Below are positions 32,950-46,671 of a stretch of 64,000 bases of DNA, in pieces. The position numbers and the translations under genes are program-made. The DNA comes from Hofstenia miamia (Eukaryota > Xenacoelomorpha > Acoela): NCBI GenBank assembly GCA_004352715.1, contig SCFE01000047.1:1428092-1492091 (forward strand), written 5' to 3'. How positions within the stretch are numbered: position 1 is the stretch's first letter; the number at the start of each line of letters is the position of its first letter. Below the pieces are notes generated by a model, which saw only the letters and a list, made by a program, of their open reading frames with translations, did no database searches and was not told the DNA's origin.

Positions 32950-35900
32950 CGAAAATGAAACGCGTTACTAAATTCAGGCCTATATATACAGCACTAATAG
33001 AGAGGGGTAATCTCTATAGGACGCCAGCTCGTCAACGCGTGTCGCCAAGGACGAACGCTAATTCCTTGAATTGAGCATCGTCGGACTGATTATTCTCAAT
33101 AGGATTATATAGGCAATCTGCATATTAACATCATTAATATAATGTTAAGTTTTTAGATATTTAACAAAATATTTCATTCATTACTATGTTGTAGCTTGGA
33201 TTTACTGAATATTTACTATTAATTCCGCTAAGGATTTTAGAAATATGTCTATGCACTAGGGCTTCATACACTACATAACATCACGGAGTGAGTACGAAAT
33301 GTTTATAATTAAGTCCATTATTAATATGAATACATTCTATATATAGTACTAAAGTAATTAATTGAAATAGTTCTGCGAGGTTTCCAAAAAATGAGCTCGA
33401 TTTCTGATTTTTTTGCATCCCAAAACCGCGGTTTCGGTTTTTTAACTAACTACTATCGATATTTGTAAACTTTATACAAGACAATTATACTATTCTAAAT
33501 TATATTTTCATAACACAAAATTAAGTTGTTAATCAAGTAAAATACGCTTAGCCTAAATTACGAATTGGCAAGCAATTTGGCGTTTGCTCCAAGAATATTT
33601 CATCATTCCTTCGAAATAACATTATTAGGGACTGCTTTTGATAGCTAAACCGAAAAGTCTATTTTCATTTACCTCTCTCGGTGCGGTTTCGGTTTTTTCT
33701 GTATACCCTAATGGAAAACAAAAAATAATAGTCACTAGTGAGATAGTGAGTTCAGTTTTAAGCCAAATAAATTTCTTTGGGTTGATGTCTACTCCCAGTT
33801 TCTCTATGTTATTTTAATCAACATGTTGTTGATGACAAGGTGATGATATTAACTGTTGAAGTGAGTAATGACTCTTGTGTTTGTAATTCTGGAATTGACA
33901 GTTGTTGTAGTTCAATGATTTCAATTGGAATTCTTTCGTTGCCATCTTTCTTGTATTTAATCAATGATTGTATTTTACTGTAGGAGCACTCAGGATAGTG
34001 CTGATTATGATAATTATACAGAATTTCATTTTTAATCACTAGTAGAAATCATTGTGACTTTTCATAGTAGGCATTTGTGGAATGATAGGAATTTACTGCT
34101 GTAGATGTGTCATTGATAATGGAGAGAATTCATTGACTAATGTTACATATTTTGTTTCACTGGTGGCTCCCCACATATATTTTCAAACGTTGTCAGCAAC
34201 AATGTGTATATCTCTGGACACTATTGCAAGTTTGTTACTAATAAGAGTAATAGGTAAGGTTCCTAATGGGTTTTCACGATTGATTATTTGGCTGCAGTAA
34301 TTTTTTAATGGTGTAGTTAGCTTTGTATTTTTAGTTGGTTGTTGACATTAAAAGTGAAGTGCCAAGTAAAAGCCATTTTTCAACTTAGCAGAGCTAGGAA
34401 TGATAGCTATTTTGTGAAATTTTCTTTTTCTGTTCTCTTCTACTTTTTGGAAGAGGTAAGGTTAATGTCAAATCCTCAGTAAGATAATGAATATTAATTA
34501 CGATAGTTGTTTTTGAAGTTCAACAAAAATATTGTAGTTTATTATATTTAGTATAATTTTCAAGGTCAATCAATTCTAACATGAAAACGGGTAAAAAAAT
34601 TAAATATCTTACAAACAAGGACAGAAGCCTGAATTTACTTTGTGGAACTACTACTAACCGTGACGGGGCTAAGAAAAACTTTCGACATTGGAAAAGGAAT
34701 ACAGCTGATCTCACACACCTGCTGATGATAGGAATCAAAATCGTAAAGTCTAATACTTTACAAATTGCTACTATGCTTCTTGATCAAAGGTTGCATACCT
34801 GTTTGTCTAAATATGGCATTTTGCTTGTTGCAAGAAAGCGAAAAGGCTCATATTTAATTAGCAAACTTAAACTTGGCGACTAAACTGTTTATTGCTTAAG
34901 CAAATTTTGTCTATTTGAAAAGTAAGTTACATATCCCAAACTGCCAAAACTAATCAAAATGCACTGCTAAAAATCGTTGTTAGCGAGTAAATGTGACTAA
35001 ATTGAATAAACAAACTGTGCTAAGTAAACTATTGGAGTTTAGGACGGTTTGCCGATGTATCAATTTATCTGGCTTTACTAATGCAATTTTTGAATAGCAA
35101 TTTAAGTTTTCATATCTAAATTTTCTCATAGTTTTACACCTCATCAAAGTAAATAAGAAAAAAAGAACATTTTACAAATGATGTCTCACAATTGTTTATT
35201 GGAATGGAAAAATTTAGAAGATGGAGAATTTGAAGACTAAATGATCTTGATTAAGTAGGGTGAGAAACAGGTCATTTTTTGCCACGTCATCACCGAACTG
35301 ACTCGTCTAACACCAATTTCTGAAACGGGTGATAAAAAAAGATTATTAATATAAAGCTTACACAATATTTGAGCATAAAAACATCAATAAATACAATAAA
35401 AAATCAACACAAAATACAAAAATATTGTTTGACTTCTTAAATTTTTTCTTGAATCTTTTAGAGTTCTTTCATCCTAACGATTATAAATGACCCGTGACCT
35501 GCACCGACCTGTCTAAGAGTCACCCACAACCCTACCCGACCCATTTTCCTGACCTGTTGAGCATGACCTTCAATTGGGATTTTCCCATATAAATAATGTG
35601 CTTAAGAACTGCTTGCGAGAGTTGCAACTGTGTCTGTCAGTCATCGGGTCGCCCCGTTAAGGATTTGCTGATGGGACAGCTGGGTCAACTTTTCTCTTAA
35701 GCTTTCCGAGTTAGCTAGATAATATGCTCACTTTTATATGATAAGTTCAAAACTAAGTGTACATAAAGTCAGGTTCATTATTATGTAAATATTGAATTAC
35801 GTCAAATTAGGAGACTGTTCAATTTTTTTTGAACCGCCACTCTACCTAATCTTCCAACAATAACCCTCGACCTGATCCGTTGACATGAATCGACTGATCA

Positions 35901-36200
35901 AAGAAAGATGACTATTCTCATATTAACAAATATTTTTTTATATAAAATTATCAATAAAAGTAATACAATTACATCAATACGAAAAATACTTTTTAAATTT
36001 TTTCCTTATTCTGTTATTGTCTCTCCACCAAACGATTAAAATATATGGCGTTAAATTAAGAAAAATTTTAGCAAATAGTAGCATCTTTTCATACAGCCTG
36101 ATATTTTGCACCATAAGAAATTTGGTTGAAGTTAAACTTAGGATTTTTGCTTCGCTAATATTTTTAGTCATAAAAATGCATAAGATTATATTTAGATTCC
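32950..36200. other. AT-rich region with repeat scraps, no gene recognised
   Basis: Two direct copies of GCGGTTTCGGTTTTTT (about 33427 and 33685) and several GACCCG/CGGGTC words (35480-35900) look like remnants of hAT-type elements. Open frames at 33818-34039 (minus) and 34581-34883 (plus, 100 codons, basic) have no recognisable domains. I do not call them genes. Confidence 0.4.
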
Positions 36201-36521
36201 CAGACTTGTCAACGAGCCGATATCTTTAAGCTAGGTTCGGCTCGCCACTTAGAACTTTTCAATGAGGCTCGTTTTTGCTTGATAATTTTTTTAAAAATAT
36301 TGCTCTAAGAATTTTTACATAGTTCTTTGTATTATTCAATAAACATTCAAAAATAAGATTATAAGAAAGGTATATTGATTGAAAAAATTGGAAAAATCTG
36401 CATAATCAAATTAACTTGCAGAACTATAAATTTGCTTTGCTTAAAAAAGACTCGTTTTGGGCTCGTTGTATATCCAATACCGTGCTCAAGCTTTGCTGGG
36501 CTCGGCTCGTTGACAAGTCTA
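36201..36521. mobile_element. 321-bp hAT-like MITE with terminal inverted repeats
   Basis: AGACTTGTCAACGAGCCG at 36202 is matched perfectly, inverted, by CGGCTCGTTGACAAGTCT ending at 36520. Inside both ends are further GGCTCG words. Flanking 8-mers TAGATTCC (36193-36200) and TGTATTCC (36522-36529) agree at six of eight positions, consistent with an old 8-bp target duplication as made by hAT transposases. No protein is encoded. Confidence 0.75.
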
Positions 36522-37375
36522 TGTATTCCACATCCTAAATTATACCAGCTATTAGAATTTTTATATTTAAAATTAATTTCTGTTTTTTAATAGGGTGAAG
36601 TATTCGAATGGTATAGAATGCTACCGTAACATGATGCTTCAATTCAATGGATTTGCAAATTTGCTGTTAGGAGAAAATTGCAAGTAACATCAAAAAACGT
36701 GTCAAATCTAGTTATTGTGCCATTTATTTTACAACTTTACCGGGTTTCACTGGATTACTGGGCCAAAGTTTATCTGGGACGCATGGATTACTGGGTCACA
36801 TTTTGTGACTCGGTTGAACTTGATGATTGCTTGTCAAGCTGCAGCATATACTTTGGTATTAAATATGGCAGTTATGTTTATATCTACAAAATACAACGCC
36901 TATTTCACAAATAGAAATGTACTAAATCGAAATCATATTTCATATTATAACATTTTTCCTTGAATTTCCTATTGCAGACATACTCAACTTTTCATTAAAC
37001 CACTCTCTGAATGTTTGTATGCGTTTTTGCAGGACATAATTGCATAAATTTCCATATAAAGATTGAATAAAATAAACGCTTTTAAAGAATCTATTTTTAA
37101 AACCCAGTCATTTCCTAATACGAGATACCGATTAATGTGTGCTTTATCTATTCCAATATGAGGAATTACAAAATGTTGATGGATTCATAAAATGTTCAGT
37201 TCCTCACTTGGGAATTGAGCAGATTAAGCTCTATTGAGTGGTGATTGTCAAAGCCTGCTATCGTTCGTGTCTCCTTTTTCTGCCTACTTAAATCTACTTA
37301 GTTCTGCTCGTTTTTCAATTAACATTTTAAATTGTATCCAACTGCAATTTTCGTCTATTGTTTAAGACTCTCTAT

Positions 37376-37412
37376 AATCAATCACTTTCCGCTAAATCGT
37401 TTAGTGTTGAGA

Positions 37413-37454
<42 letters not shown>

Positions 37455-39337
37455 CTAATGTATATATATGGATATAAGAATAACTTTTATTTTCAAAATG
37501 TGTGAATATATTCAATATTGTTAATGAAATGTGTATATGTATTTACAAAAAACGGCAGGTCATAGTTTGGCTTCTGTATCATAATTTTGTAATTTGAAAT
37601 ATTAACCAAATTTGGAAAAGGGCAAAGGTTATGACCCATGGTTTGTACCTACTTGGCTGATGTTTGACCTGAATTATTATTGGCTTATGTATATAAAACG
37701 TCATACATTTATTAAAGGTGAAATCAGGCCTAATATTAATGCTTAAAATCTAATATAAATCAAATAAGTTTGCTACTACATTGTAATTAATTAGACAGCG
37801 TGTGAAAAGGAAATAATCGTTTGAATTTTTGTAGAACTTTATTACTTGACCAGAGTTAGAAACCGGTCAAATGTTATGAACCACGACCCTACTCGTGACC
37901 CGACATTAATCAACTTTGTGATACGTGATTCGACGATTTGAGTCGGGTTGAGCCGTTTCCATCTCTGATGTTAACGTAACAACTGTCTATTGAGTACTAA
38001 AAACTACAAAAGTGACTATTTTGTACAGAAAAATTATCTATGGTTAACCTTAGACAGTCTAGCGTCCGTTTTAAAGGACTAACCGTTTCTCCACATTTAC
38101 AAAGAATTTTCTCCAAGCCTATTTCCAAATTTGAAAATCTTGGGGCATGGGTATAGGTCTATTGGGGAACATACTTTAATGCAATGCATTGATGGGACAG
38201 ATCCAACGCGCGGACTTAGAGCAAAAAAAGAGGAGACTCTTCTCTATTAGGTGCTGCTTTCAGATTGTGCACACCATTAATAGTTTTGAGCTATAAGCGT
38301 TTAAAATTTTTTTATAGAATCATGAAATCTTTTTAAAAACCTCAGTCTGTTCAAGGTTAATATAAAATAATATACAGCATATACTGGGTAATTACTTATG
38401 ATATGGCTGTCAGACAAGTATTTTACTTCGCAATTATCATTGAGTTTCGAGTTGCAAATTTAACTCATCATTTGAGTAATTACTGTCCCCTTCAAACATC
38501 CATACTAAATTTGCACACAATGCATAATGGCCTACCGGATTAAGAGATGTAAACCTGAAAAATATTACGCATACTGCACTAGGATGCCTATGTGTACATT
38601 AAGTGGAAAAGAATTGAGGTAAGCTGATAAGATAGTGTTTATACTAATAACTCATCAATCGTCTTTATTAATTATTGGCTGCAAAAAGCTAAACATGTTG
38701 CGGCCATGCTCTGCTCGATTTTGGGATCATTCTCCTACTAAATTCAGAATTCTATATCTATATTTCTTTATGGTTGTGCATTCTGATGCCTTAAGTTCTT
38801 CATTTTGCCTTTATCTGAGCTTAGCTTTACAAAGGAATTTGAATTTGAATGAAACAAAGGAGTATATCGTGATCATTGGAGAATATCATGATAGTATGTT
38901 AGGTTAACCCACTCTGTCTTTTGATACACAGCGCATTATCTTTGCTACGTTCTCATGCTTATTATTCCAGTCCGAAAGATATCACTAATCCATTTTTATG
39001 ATATTTTCCAGATCTGCCCCTTCTTGGTTGGCAGGCATGTCCCCCTAACATTAGAGTTGGCTGAAATCATTTTTTTTGGTGGTTAATCGAAGTTAAATTC
39101 ACCGATTAACCGAAATCTACTCTTGGGCATATTAACATTCAAATTTTGTGTCAAACAAAATCCAAAATATATTCAAATTCAAGAACAAAACGTCTTGGAC
39201 AGGGTCTTTATTGAGTGACATTCTGCAGACAGTGAAACTGTACCAAACACCCTGAAGCATCTATCAGAAATATCAGTCGTTGTTGGGATTTGTAACTAGT
39301 GTTTTGCTGCCACGGCTTAGCCGTTAACCGGTCGTAG
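37376..39337. repeat. Left copy of a 1.96-kb gap-flanking duplication
   Basis: It matches 39339-41294 across a single N. The only length difference noticed is 6 bp in the (TA)n tract near 37420. The block contains GACCCG-rich hAT-like scraps (37870-37945) and a 90-codon frame at 38635-38907 without recognisable features. Confidence 0.95.
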
Positions 39338-39338
39338 N

Positions 39339-39375
39339 AATCAATCACTTTCCGCTAAATCGTTTAGTGTTGAGA

Positions 39376-39411
<36 letters not shown>

Positions 39412-41294
39412 CTAATGTATATATATGGATATAAGAATAACTTTTATTTTCAAAATGTGTGAATATATTCAATATTGTTAATGAAATGTGTATATGTATT
39501 TACAAAAAACGGCAGGTCATAGTTTGGCTTCTGTATCATAATTTTGTAATTTGAAATATTAACCAAATTTGGAAAAGGGCAAAGGTTATGACCCATGGTT
39601 TGTACCTACTTGGCTGATGTTTGACCTGAATTATTATTGGCTTATGTATATAAAACGTCATACATTTATTAAAGGTGAAATCAGGCCTAATATTAATGCT
39701 TAAAATCTAATATAAATCAAATAAGTTTGCTACTACATTGTAATTAATTAGACAGCGTGTGAAAAGGAAATAATCGTTTGAATTTTTGTAGAACTTTATT
39801 ACTTGACCAGAGTTAGAAACCGGTCAAATGTTATGAACCACGACCCTACTCGTGACCCGACATTAATCAACTTTGTGATACGTGATTCGACGATTTGAGT
39901 CGGGTTGAGCCGTTTCCATCTCTGATGTTAACGTAACAACTGTCTATTGAGTACTAAAAACTACAAAAGTGACTATTTTGTACAGAAAAATTATCTATGG
40001 TTAACCTTAGACAGTCTAGCGTCCGTTTTAAAGGACTAACCGTTTCTCCACATTTACAAAGAATTTTCTCCAAGCCTATTTCCAAATTTGAAAATCTTGG
40101 GGCATGGGTATAGGTCTATTGGGGAACATACTTTAATGCAATGCATTGATGGGACAGATCCAACGCGCGGACTTAGAGCAAAAAAAGAGGAGACTCTTCT
40201 CTATTAGGTGCTGCTTTCAGATTGTGCACACCATTAATAGTTTTGAGCTATAAGCGTTTAAAATTTTTTTATAGAATCATGAAATCTTTTTAAAAACCTC
40301 AGTCTGTTCAAGGTTAATATAAAATAATATACAGCATATACTGGGTAATTACTTATGATATGGCTGTCAGACAAGTATTTTACTTCGCAATTATCATTGA
40401 GTTTCGAGTTGCAAATTTAACTCATCATTTGAGTAATTACTGTCCCCTTCAAACATCCATACTAAATTTGCACACAATGCATAATGGCCTACCGGATTAA
40501 GAGATGTAAACCTGAAAAATATTACGCATACTGCACTAGGATGCCTATGTGTACATTAAGTGGAAAAGAATTGAGGTAAGCTGATAAGATAGTGTTTATA
40601 CTAATAACTCATCAATCGTCTTTATTAATTATTGGCTGCAAAAAGCTAAACATGTTGCGGCCATGCTCTGCTCGATTTTGGGATCATTCTCCTACTAAAT
40701 TCAGAATTCTATATCTATATTTCTTTATGGTTGTGCATTCTGATGCCTTAAGTTCTTCATTTTGCCTTTATCTGAGCTTAGCTTTACAAAGGAATTTGAA
40801 TTTGAATGAAACAAAGGAGTATATCGTGATCATTGGAGAATATCATGATAGTATGTTAGGTTAACCCACTCTGTCTTTTGATACACAGCGCATTATCTTT
40901 GCTACGTTCTCATGCTTATTATTCCAGTCCGAAAGATATCACTAATCCATTTTTATGATATTTTCCAGATCTGCCCCTTCTTGGTTGGCAGGCATGTCCC
41001 CCTAACATTAGAGTTGGCTGAAATCATTTTTTTTGGTGGTTAATCGAAGTTAAATTCACCGATTAACCGAAATCTACTCTTGGGCATATTAACATTCAAA
41101 TTTTGTGTCAAACAAAATCCAAAATATATTCAAATTCAAGAACAAAACGTCTTGGACAGGGTCTTTATTGAGTGACATTCTGCAGACAGTGAAACTGTAC
41201 CAAACACCCTGAAGCATCTATCAGAAATATCAGTCGTTGTTGGGATTTGTAACTAGTGTTTTGCTGCCACGGCTTAGCCGTTAACCGGTCGTAG
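39339..41294. repeat. Right copy of the 1.96-kb gap-flanking duplication
   Basis: It is nearly identical to 37376-39337. The sequence then continues uniquely into a GC-rich patch (41290-41385, repeated CGGCC/GGCCG words) and AT-rich DNA up to 42967. A TTGGCTGAAATCA ... GATTAACCG segment at 41011-41070 and an opposing TTAATCGGTTAATCA near 41970 may be the ends of another hAT-like element. Confidence 0.95.
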
Positions 41295-42967
41295 CCGCGG
41301 CTAGCGACCGGCTGCGGCCAACGATGTTGGCTCACGGCCAAAATTTATTTTCCAAGGCCGGCTACGGACCAATAAAAATTGCCTATTAGGGAGTACTTTC
41401 TAACCGCTGCGACAATCATGTTGAGGCGCTTTCCTTCCATCATCTAAGTGGGTCTGCAGCTAAAGATAATATTTTTGTATTTTATCATTTCTTCAGAAAC
41501 CGTCTTGACATGATGCGTTTAGACATGAGCCGATTTGCTCAAAAGTTCAAACAACGTGGATACGTTTGCATTTGTAAATTCAGTTTCTTCGTAACTATCT
41601 TCCACGGGAATTAGCTCTATTTCTTCATTGAAAATACAATAACATGTAAGTCATTTTGCATTTCATCTGTTTCCAAATACCCGCATTTATAGATCGTTAC
41701 TATTCGCCTTCTGGATTTATCAAACTGTATCCATCGCATTTTTAAAAAAAATCGTCAAAATTGCACGATGAGTTTTCATACTATCAACACAGTTCTCATA
41801 CCATTTAAAGTTCTATTGTGATTGTAATAATTATTCTGGTATGCTTAACAATGGCAATGTACGAAGATTCTAAGGATATGCTGACAGATTTCGCAAACAT
41901 TAAGAAAATAATAGTTTTATGAGAATTGAAAAATATTTGAAGTAGATTTCGCGAAATTTAAAGCTCAAATTAATCGGTTAATCATTTATGTATTTCAACG
42001 ATTAAATTTTTGGTTAACTACTAATCAGATTCAGTTCTGTGTGAATAACGATCACCAGGTCTGCTGGTTACGTTATTGACAAGACACGTTCATCATTTCA
42101 ATTTAATACTTCTAATATGTTTGTGTGTTTGTGAAGCTGGTTTTCTGACAAATTTAATAGAGAAAGCGCCTATTACATTTTTTTCTTTTAACTGAATTTG
42201 TCAAAAATATTAGTTTTGATTGAATTAAAAGTTAACTATTAATTAATTTATATTTTATTATAGCAAATATTAAAAATATATTTATTTTTGCCAGCCTTAA
42301 TTTGAATCTGAACAAATTCTGTATTAAAAAACACTAATATATATTATTGGAAATTTTACAGAACCAGTATATGTGCCTTTAATAAAAAATATTCATTTGG
42401 TGACTTCTAAAAGAATAATTTCAAAATGCATTAAAATTTTAAATTGGATTCAATTAAGCGGATAACAATCGTTTCTGGAAAAAATCAGCATAAAATGTCA
42501 TACCTGAGAATTGTATTTCATAACTGTAAAATTTATATATATATATATATAAATGCATTAATTTTGAAATTCTGAAATAGAAATTAGAAAGTATCTACAA
42601 TTTAAATTTAATAGATAATTATTCGTTTGAAGAATAAATTTCCGTCATAATAATTGTATTATATTTAAATAATAACGGTAAACATTTGATAAAAACAAGT
42701 TAAATATGAATAAATGCGCGTATATCTAATCACTAATCAATACCGATTTTGCTTTCTGAGGGGTTAATTTATTTTAAATCATCTTTTATTACTCATTCAG
42801 CCACCGTCGCTATTGTTGATTAAGGCTAATTTAATTGCAGCATGCGAGCAAATCAGAATGCAGGAGAATTATTGGGGTTTGATGTAGATGACTTGGCTCC
42901 TTGGGGATATTGTCTATTTTTGATTAGCTATTGTCTTCGGATCCTTTAAGCAGTTTTATTTCGATTA

Positions 42968-44668
42968 ATGGAAACGAAGCCTCACAAAATGCTGTACGCT
43001 CTGATAAAAGTTTTCTGTTTCTTTCAATTGACAAATACCTTCTACATTAAACGATTGTATATATCTGACATTTTTCACCAGAGATTTCTCTCCTTTGTGG
43101 ACATTCAAACAAAGTACACTGTTCATCCGAATTCATACACATTAACGTTGGAATTCTACAAAGAAGTTTTTAAAGAAAATTGTGTAAAAAATGTGGCTTT
43201 ACCAGATCAGACTAACCAAAGCGAGCGGGGGATTAAGGTATGGATTAACGACTTCGGATTTAATTCGTTCAACCAGACATGCTTAATCGATAACTTCAGT
43301 TTTATGAGGCTTGTTTTGAAAAATAGCATAACTACGTCAACAGTAGTATTGGACTACCTAATTTTCGATTTCAGTTCACAGTGTGAAGCATCAAAACTTT
43401 ATTTGCTTGAAAACACAATAGCACATACCTTGCATTGTGTTCCATCAGGTTTTTTACTATATAAGAATGCCGATGAATATCAATACTTGCCTTTATATCA
43501 GGGAAATACGAACTCTATCAATGTATCACTCGTATCAACACCACAAAATGAACTATCCATAAAATTGTTAAGACAAAATCCGAAGAAATTCATTGAAAAG
43601 ATCTGTATAATTCATGGAGAAGAGGCAGTCGAGGACTGCAGGCACTTCCCAGATTTCACGTTTAGCTTAAAGTCGACAGGCACTCACTCTCTAATATTCT
43701 ATTCAAAACTATATAACCATATGGAATATACCTTGATTCCAGTTTGCATTTCTAGATGCAGTATATCCTCAAAATTATTATCAACTTTAGAAAACTATGA
43801 GAAAGCATCTTCTATGTTTATCAACATTAACAACTTTGATGTAAAAGCAAAAAGTTATTTAACTAAGACAAACTTGTATATTAATGAAGTATTTTATACC
43901 CGCAATTATACCTTGTTTATTGAAATTTCAAGTCCATACAAACTTGGCAATTTGCAAATCGTGTGTAAAATCAATTATAACGACGATATTGAATACTCTA
44001 ATGAACACTTTGTAAACTTTAACAACGATTACCTAACAGTAATAACTGAAAATATTGAATTGACAGGGAAGGTAACAATAAGTATTCAAAGATTATTGGA
44101 AACTTATATTGAAGACAGGATTATTCTTGATTCGAATATAAACCATAACTACTCTTTTCAAAGAAGACTAAGAAACTTCAATTTTTTTCTCCCTTCTTTG
44201 GGAAAGGTTAATACTTTTCGAAGTCCTTCAATAAGCAAGCGTTTATCCAGTAAAATTATTCTCACGACAAGAATAAAAGTTTTGTTTAATGTATCCATGG
44301 ACTTGTTGGCGTTAGATGATACTTTCATTGAGGTTATCGGCATCTTTAGTGAGAAAGTCAATGGGTTCTGTTATGATACGAAAACAGAAATATTTCAACT
44401 ATCGGAAACTTCAAATTACGAAAGACTCGTATTTACGTTCGACAAAATCTCCCCAAACAACATTTGCTATGCTTTCATTATTATGCGATATCTTTCAACG
44501 GATCGGTTCAGTACAAAATTTATGGATTTGGAGATGGCAATGCCAAGAATTGCATTTAAAAATTTCGTTAATGAACAGAATGCACATCGTTTCGAAACCC
44601 TGCTAAAAAATTATGATGGAATTCAAATTTTTCATATTCAACCAAATGACGAATATATTTGTGCACTG
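42968..44668 (+). CDS. LTD-array gene, exon 1 (signal peptide plus two diverged modules)
   Basis: This exon holds 567 codons open without interruption, unusually long for a metazoan internal-type exon. Module cores are YISDIFHQRFLSFVDI (residues 31-46) and YINEVFYTRNYTLFIEI (304-320). A third weak one is near DTFIEVIGIF (451-460). VLDYLIF (127-133) and CISRC (260-264) sit where later modules have D-A-V-V-Y and S-I-S-R-C. Many N-glycosylation sequons (N-x-S/T) suit a secreted protein. The end is CTG|GTAAGT, phase 0. The short open tail to 44689 is intron. Confidence 0.85.
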
Positions 44669-44933
44669 GTAAGTATATACACTACATAGCATATATATAT
44701 ATAATATATAAATGAAATGAAATCTCAAATGAAATATAATAATAATGCACGTTGAATACATGTACATTTAGAACATTCAAGAAAAATGTATAAACGATAA
44801 ATTTTGTCACCTGGGCCTGCTTTTTTCGTGTTGATGCGGGCCAGGCCGATGGTGTGCGGGCTCGGGCAGAAAAAGCCGGTCCGGTTCCAACTCTGGTCAA
44901 AATGTGACCCATTTGCCACACTGATATATACAT

Positions 44934-44968
<35 letters not shown>

Positions 44969-46629
44969 GTACATGTAAAACTTTTGCAAGTAGTTAGCAC
45001 TCATGTCTATGTATTTATGTATATATTCAGCGCATGTACATTCATATAATATTGAATTATATTTTATACCCTAATATATGATGTAAAATTGCGAATTATA
45101 ATAGTTGTTAACCTCATTTGTTTCATTGAAATGCCTTGTTATGATCATTAGCTTACCAAAGGCATTTTCAAAATATGGGTTTACTAATAATCATGGTTAT
45201 CAAATTGATGTATATAATTTCTCAAATATTTTAAATCATATTTGGATCTTCAAAATATGTCTTTAAAGAGTTACAAAGAATAAAAAATGAAATGCTTATC
45301 TGTGATTAATCCAGTCTTTTATGGGAATATCTATGTAATATAGTAATACTGTATATTTAATTTGACAAACATTCAATATACTCCATTATAACCGAAGTAA
45401 AATTATTGACCGCTACACAACCAATACATTGCAAAAATAACCACAAAAGTACAATGGTATTCTTCTCGAAGGTAAGATGGAAATAGTAGGCTGTTAGCTT
45501 CATCTTTTTAAAGCCATTATGTACAAATACTCTCTAATGTTGATTGCATATTAGTAGTTTCAAATACTCGATATTTTTAGATGTTTACCAATTTGCCAAT
45601 ATTGACAAATGCTTAAAAATATGTAGTATGTGAGTGATACATTGATGTATATGCAGTATATATATTTTCATATGTCAATGTATTTCAATCATATTTTGTT
45701 TTCACATTGCTTACTAGTGCATATATTCAATTGACCTCAAAGTTTATGATGTATTTTAAAATTTGCTTTTTTTAACTCCACCTACAGTACGTCAAAATAT
45801 TGAACTTGATTTGACATTTCGAAATTGTTTTAAGTCACTTAAAGCCATTGTAGGTTTTACTGATAAAAAACAAAACTAATTATTCTTTTATTTTTTAATA
45901 ATTGGATTATTTTCAAAAGCATTAACTGCATTGCGTATTGGAAACCAATACTGTACGTAAATGTAAACAGTGAATTTTCTAATCTAGTTAGCTTTCTCTA
46001 ATTTTTGTATCAAATACGCCTTATAAATGATCCTCATTCTTCTCAAACCTCATTCCATTTTCTAGGAACAATAAATTTGTTTTTCTAGCAATTTTTTGTA
46101 TAGAACTGCAAACAATTAATTACTTGTTTTGTCTTCTGGAAATTTAATTATATTTTGATTTATAGAAATTCTAAATACTAGAAAATTTTGAGTTAATACC
46201 TAGCTGCGAGATAATGCAGTCTCCATTAAAGAATATAAGAATATGTGATCTGTGAGTATTCAAATCAATCATAGAAAAGGTTTTTTCCACCATGAATTAT
46301 TGAAGTAACAGAATTCAAACTTGTAACAAGGATTTATTAGTAAAAAGTGATTATTTTTTACATCAATATAGTTTTGACATTTTTTAATTCCATCCAAAAA
46401 AGTATTAATGTGGTTATCTCTTCTCTAATGAATATGGGAAAACAATCAATTACAACATATGAATCAGCTTCATTTTACTCTTGGCACCGCAAACCTCTAT
46501 TTCCCAAAGAATTTACTATTGAATTGAATAAACAATGAAAATGCCCTTGGCTACAATATTGTTATAAATAATCAAAAAATGAAATGATAATAGCATTATT
46601 TATTAAATGCCATCTGAATTATATAAACA

Positions 46630-46671
<42 letters not shown>

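Noticed and set aside
34581-34883. 100-codon basic plus-strand frame
   Set aside because: No family recognised, and neighbouring sequence shows only repeat remnants.
38635-40864. Two identical 90-codon ORFs (38635 and 40592) as paralogues
   Set aside because: They lie in the two copies of a gap-flanking duplication, so they are one locus, and the frame has no domain features.
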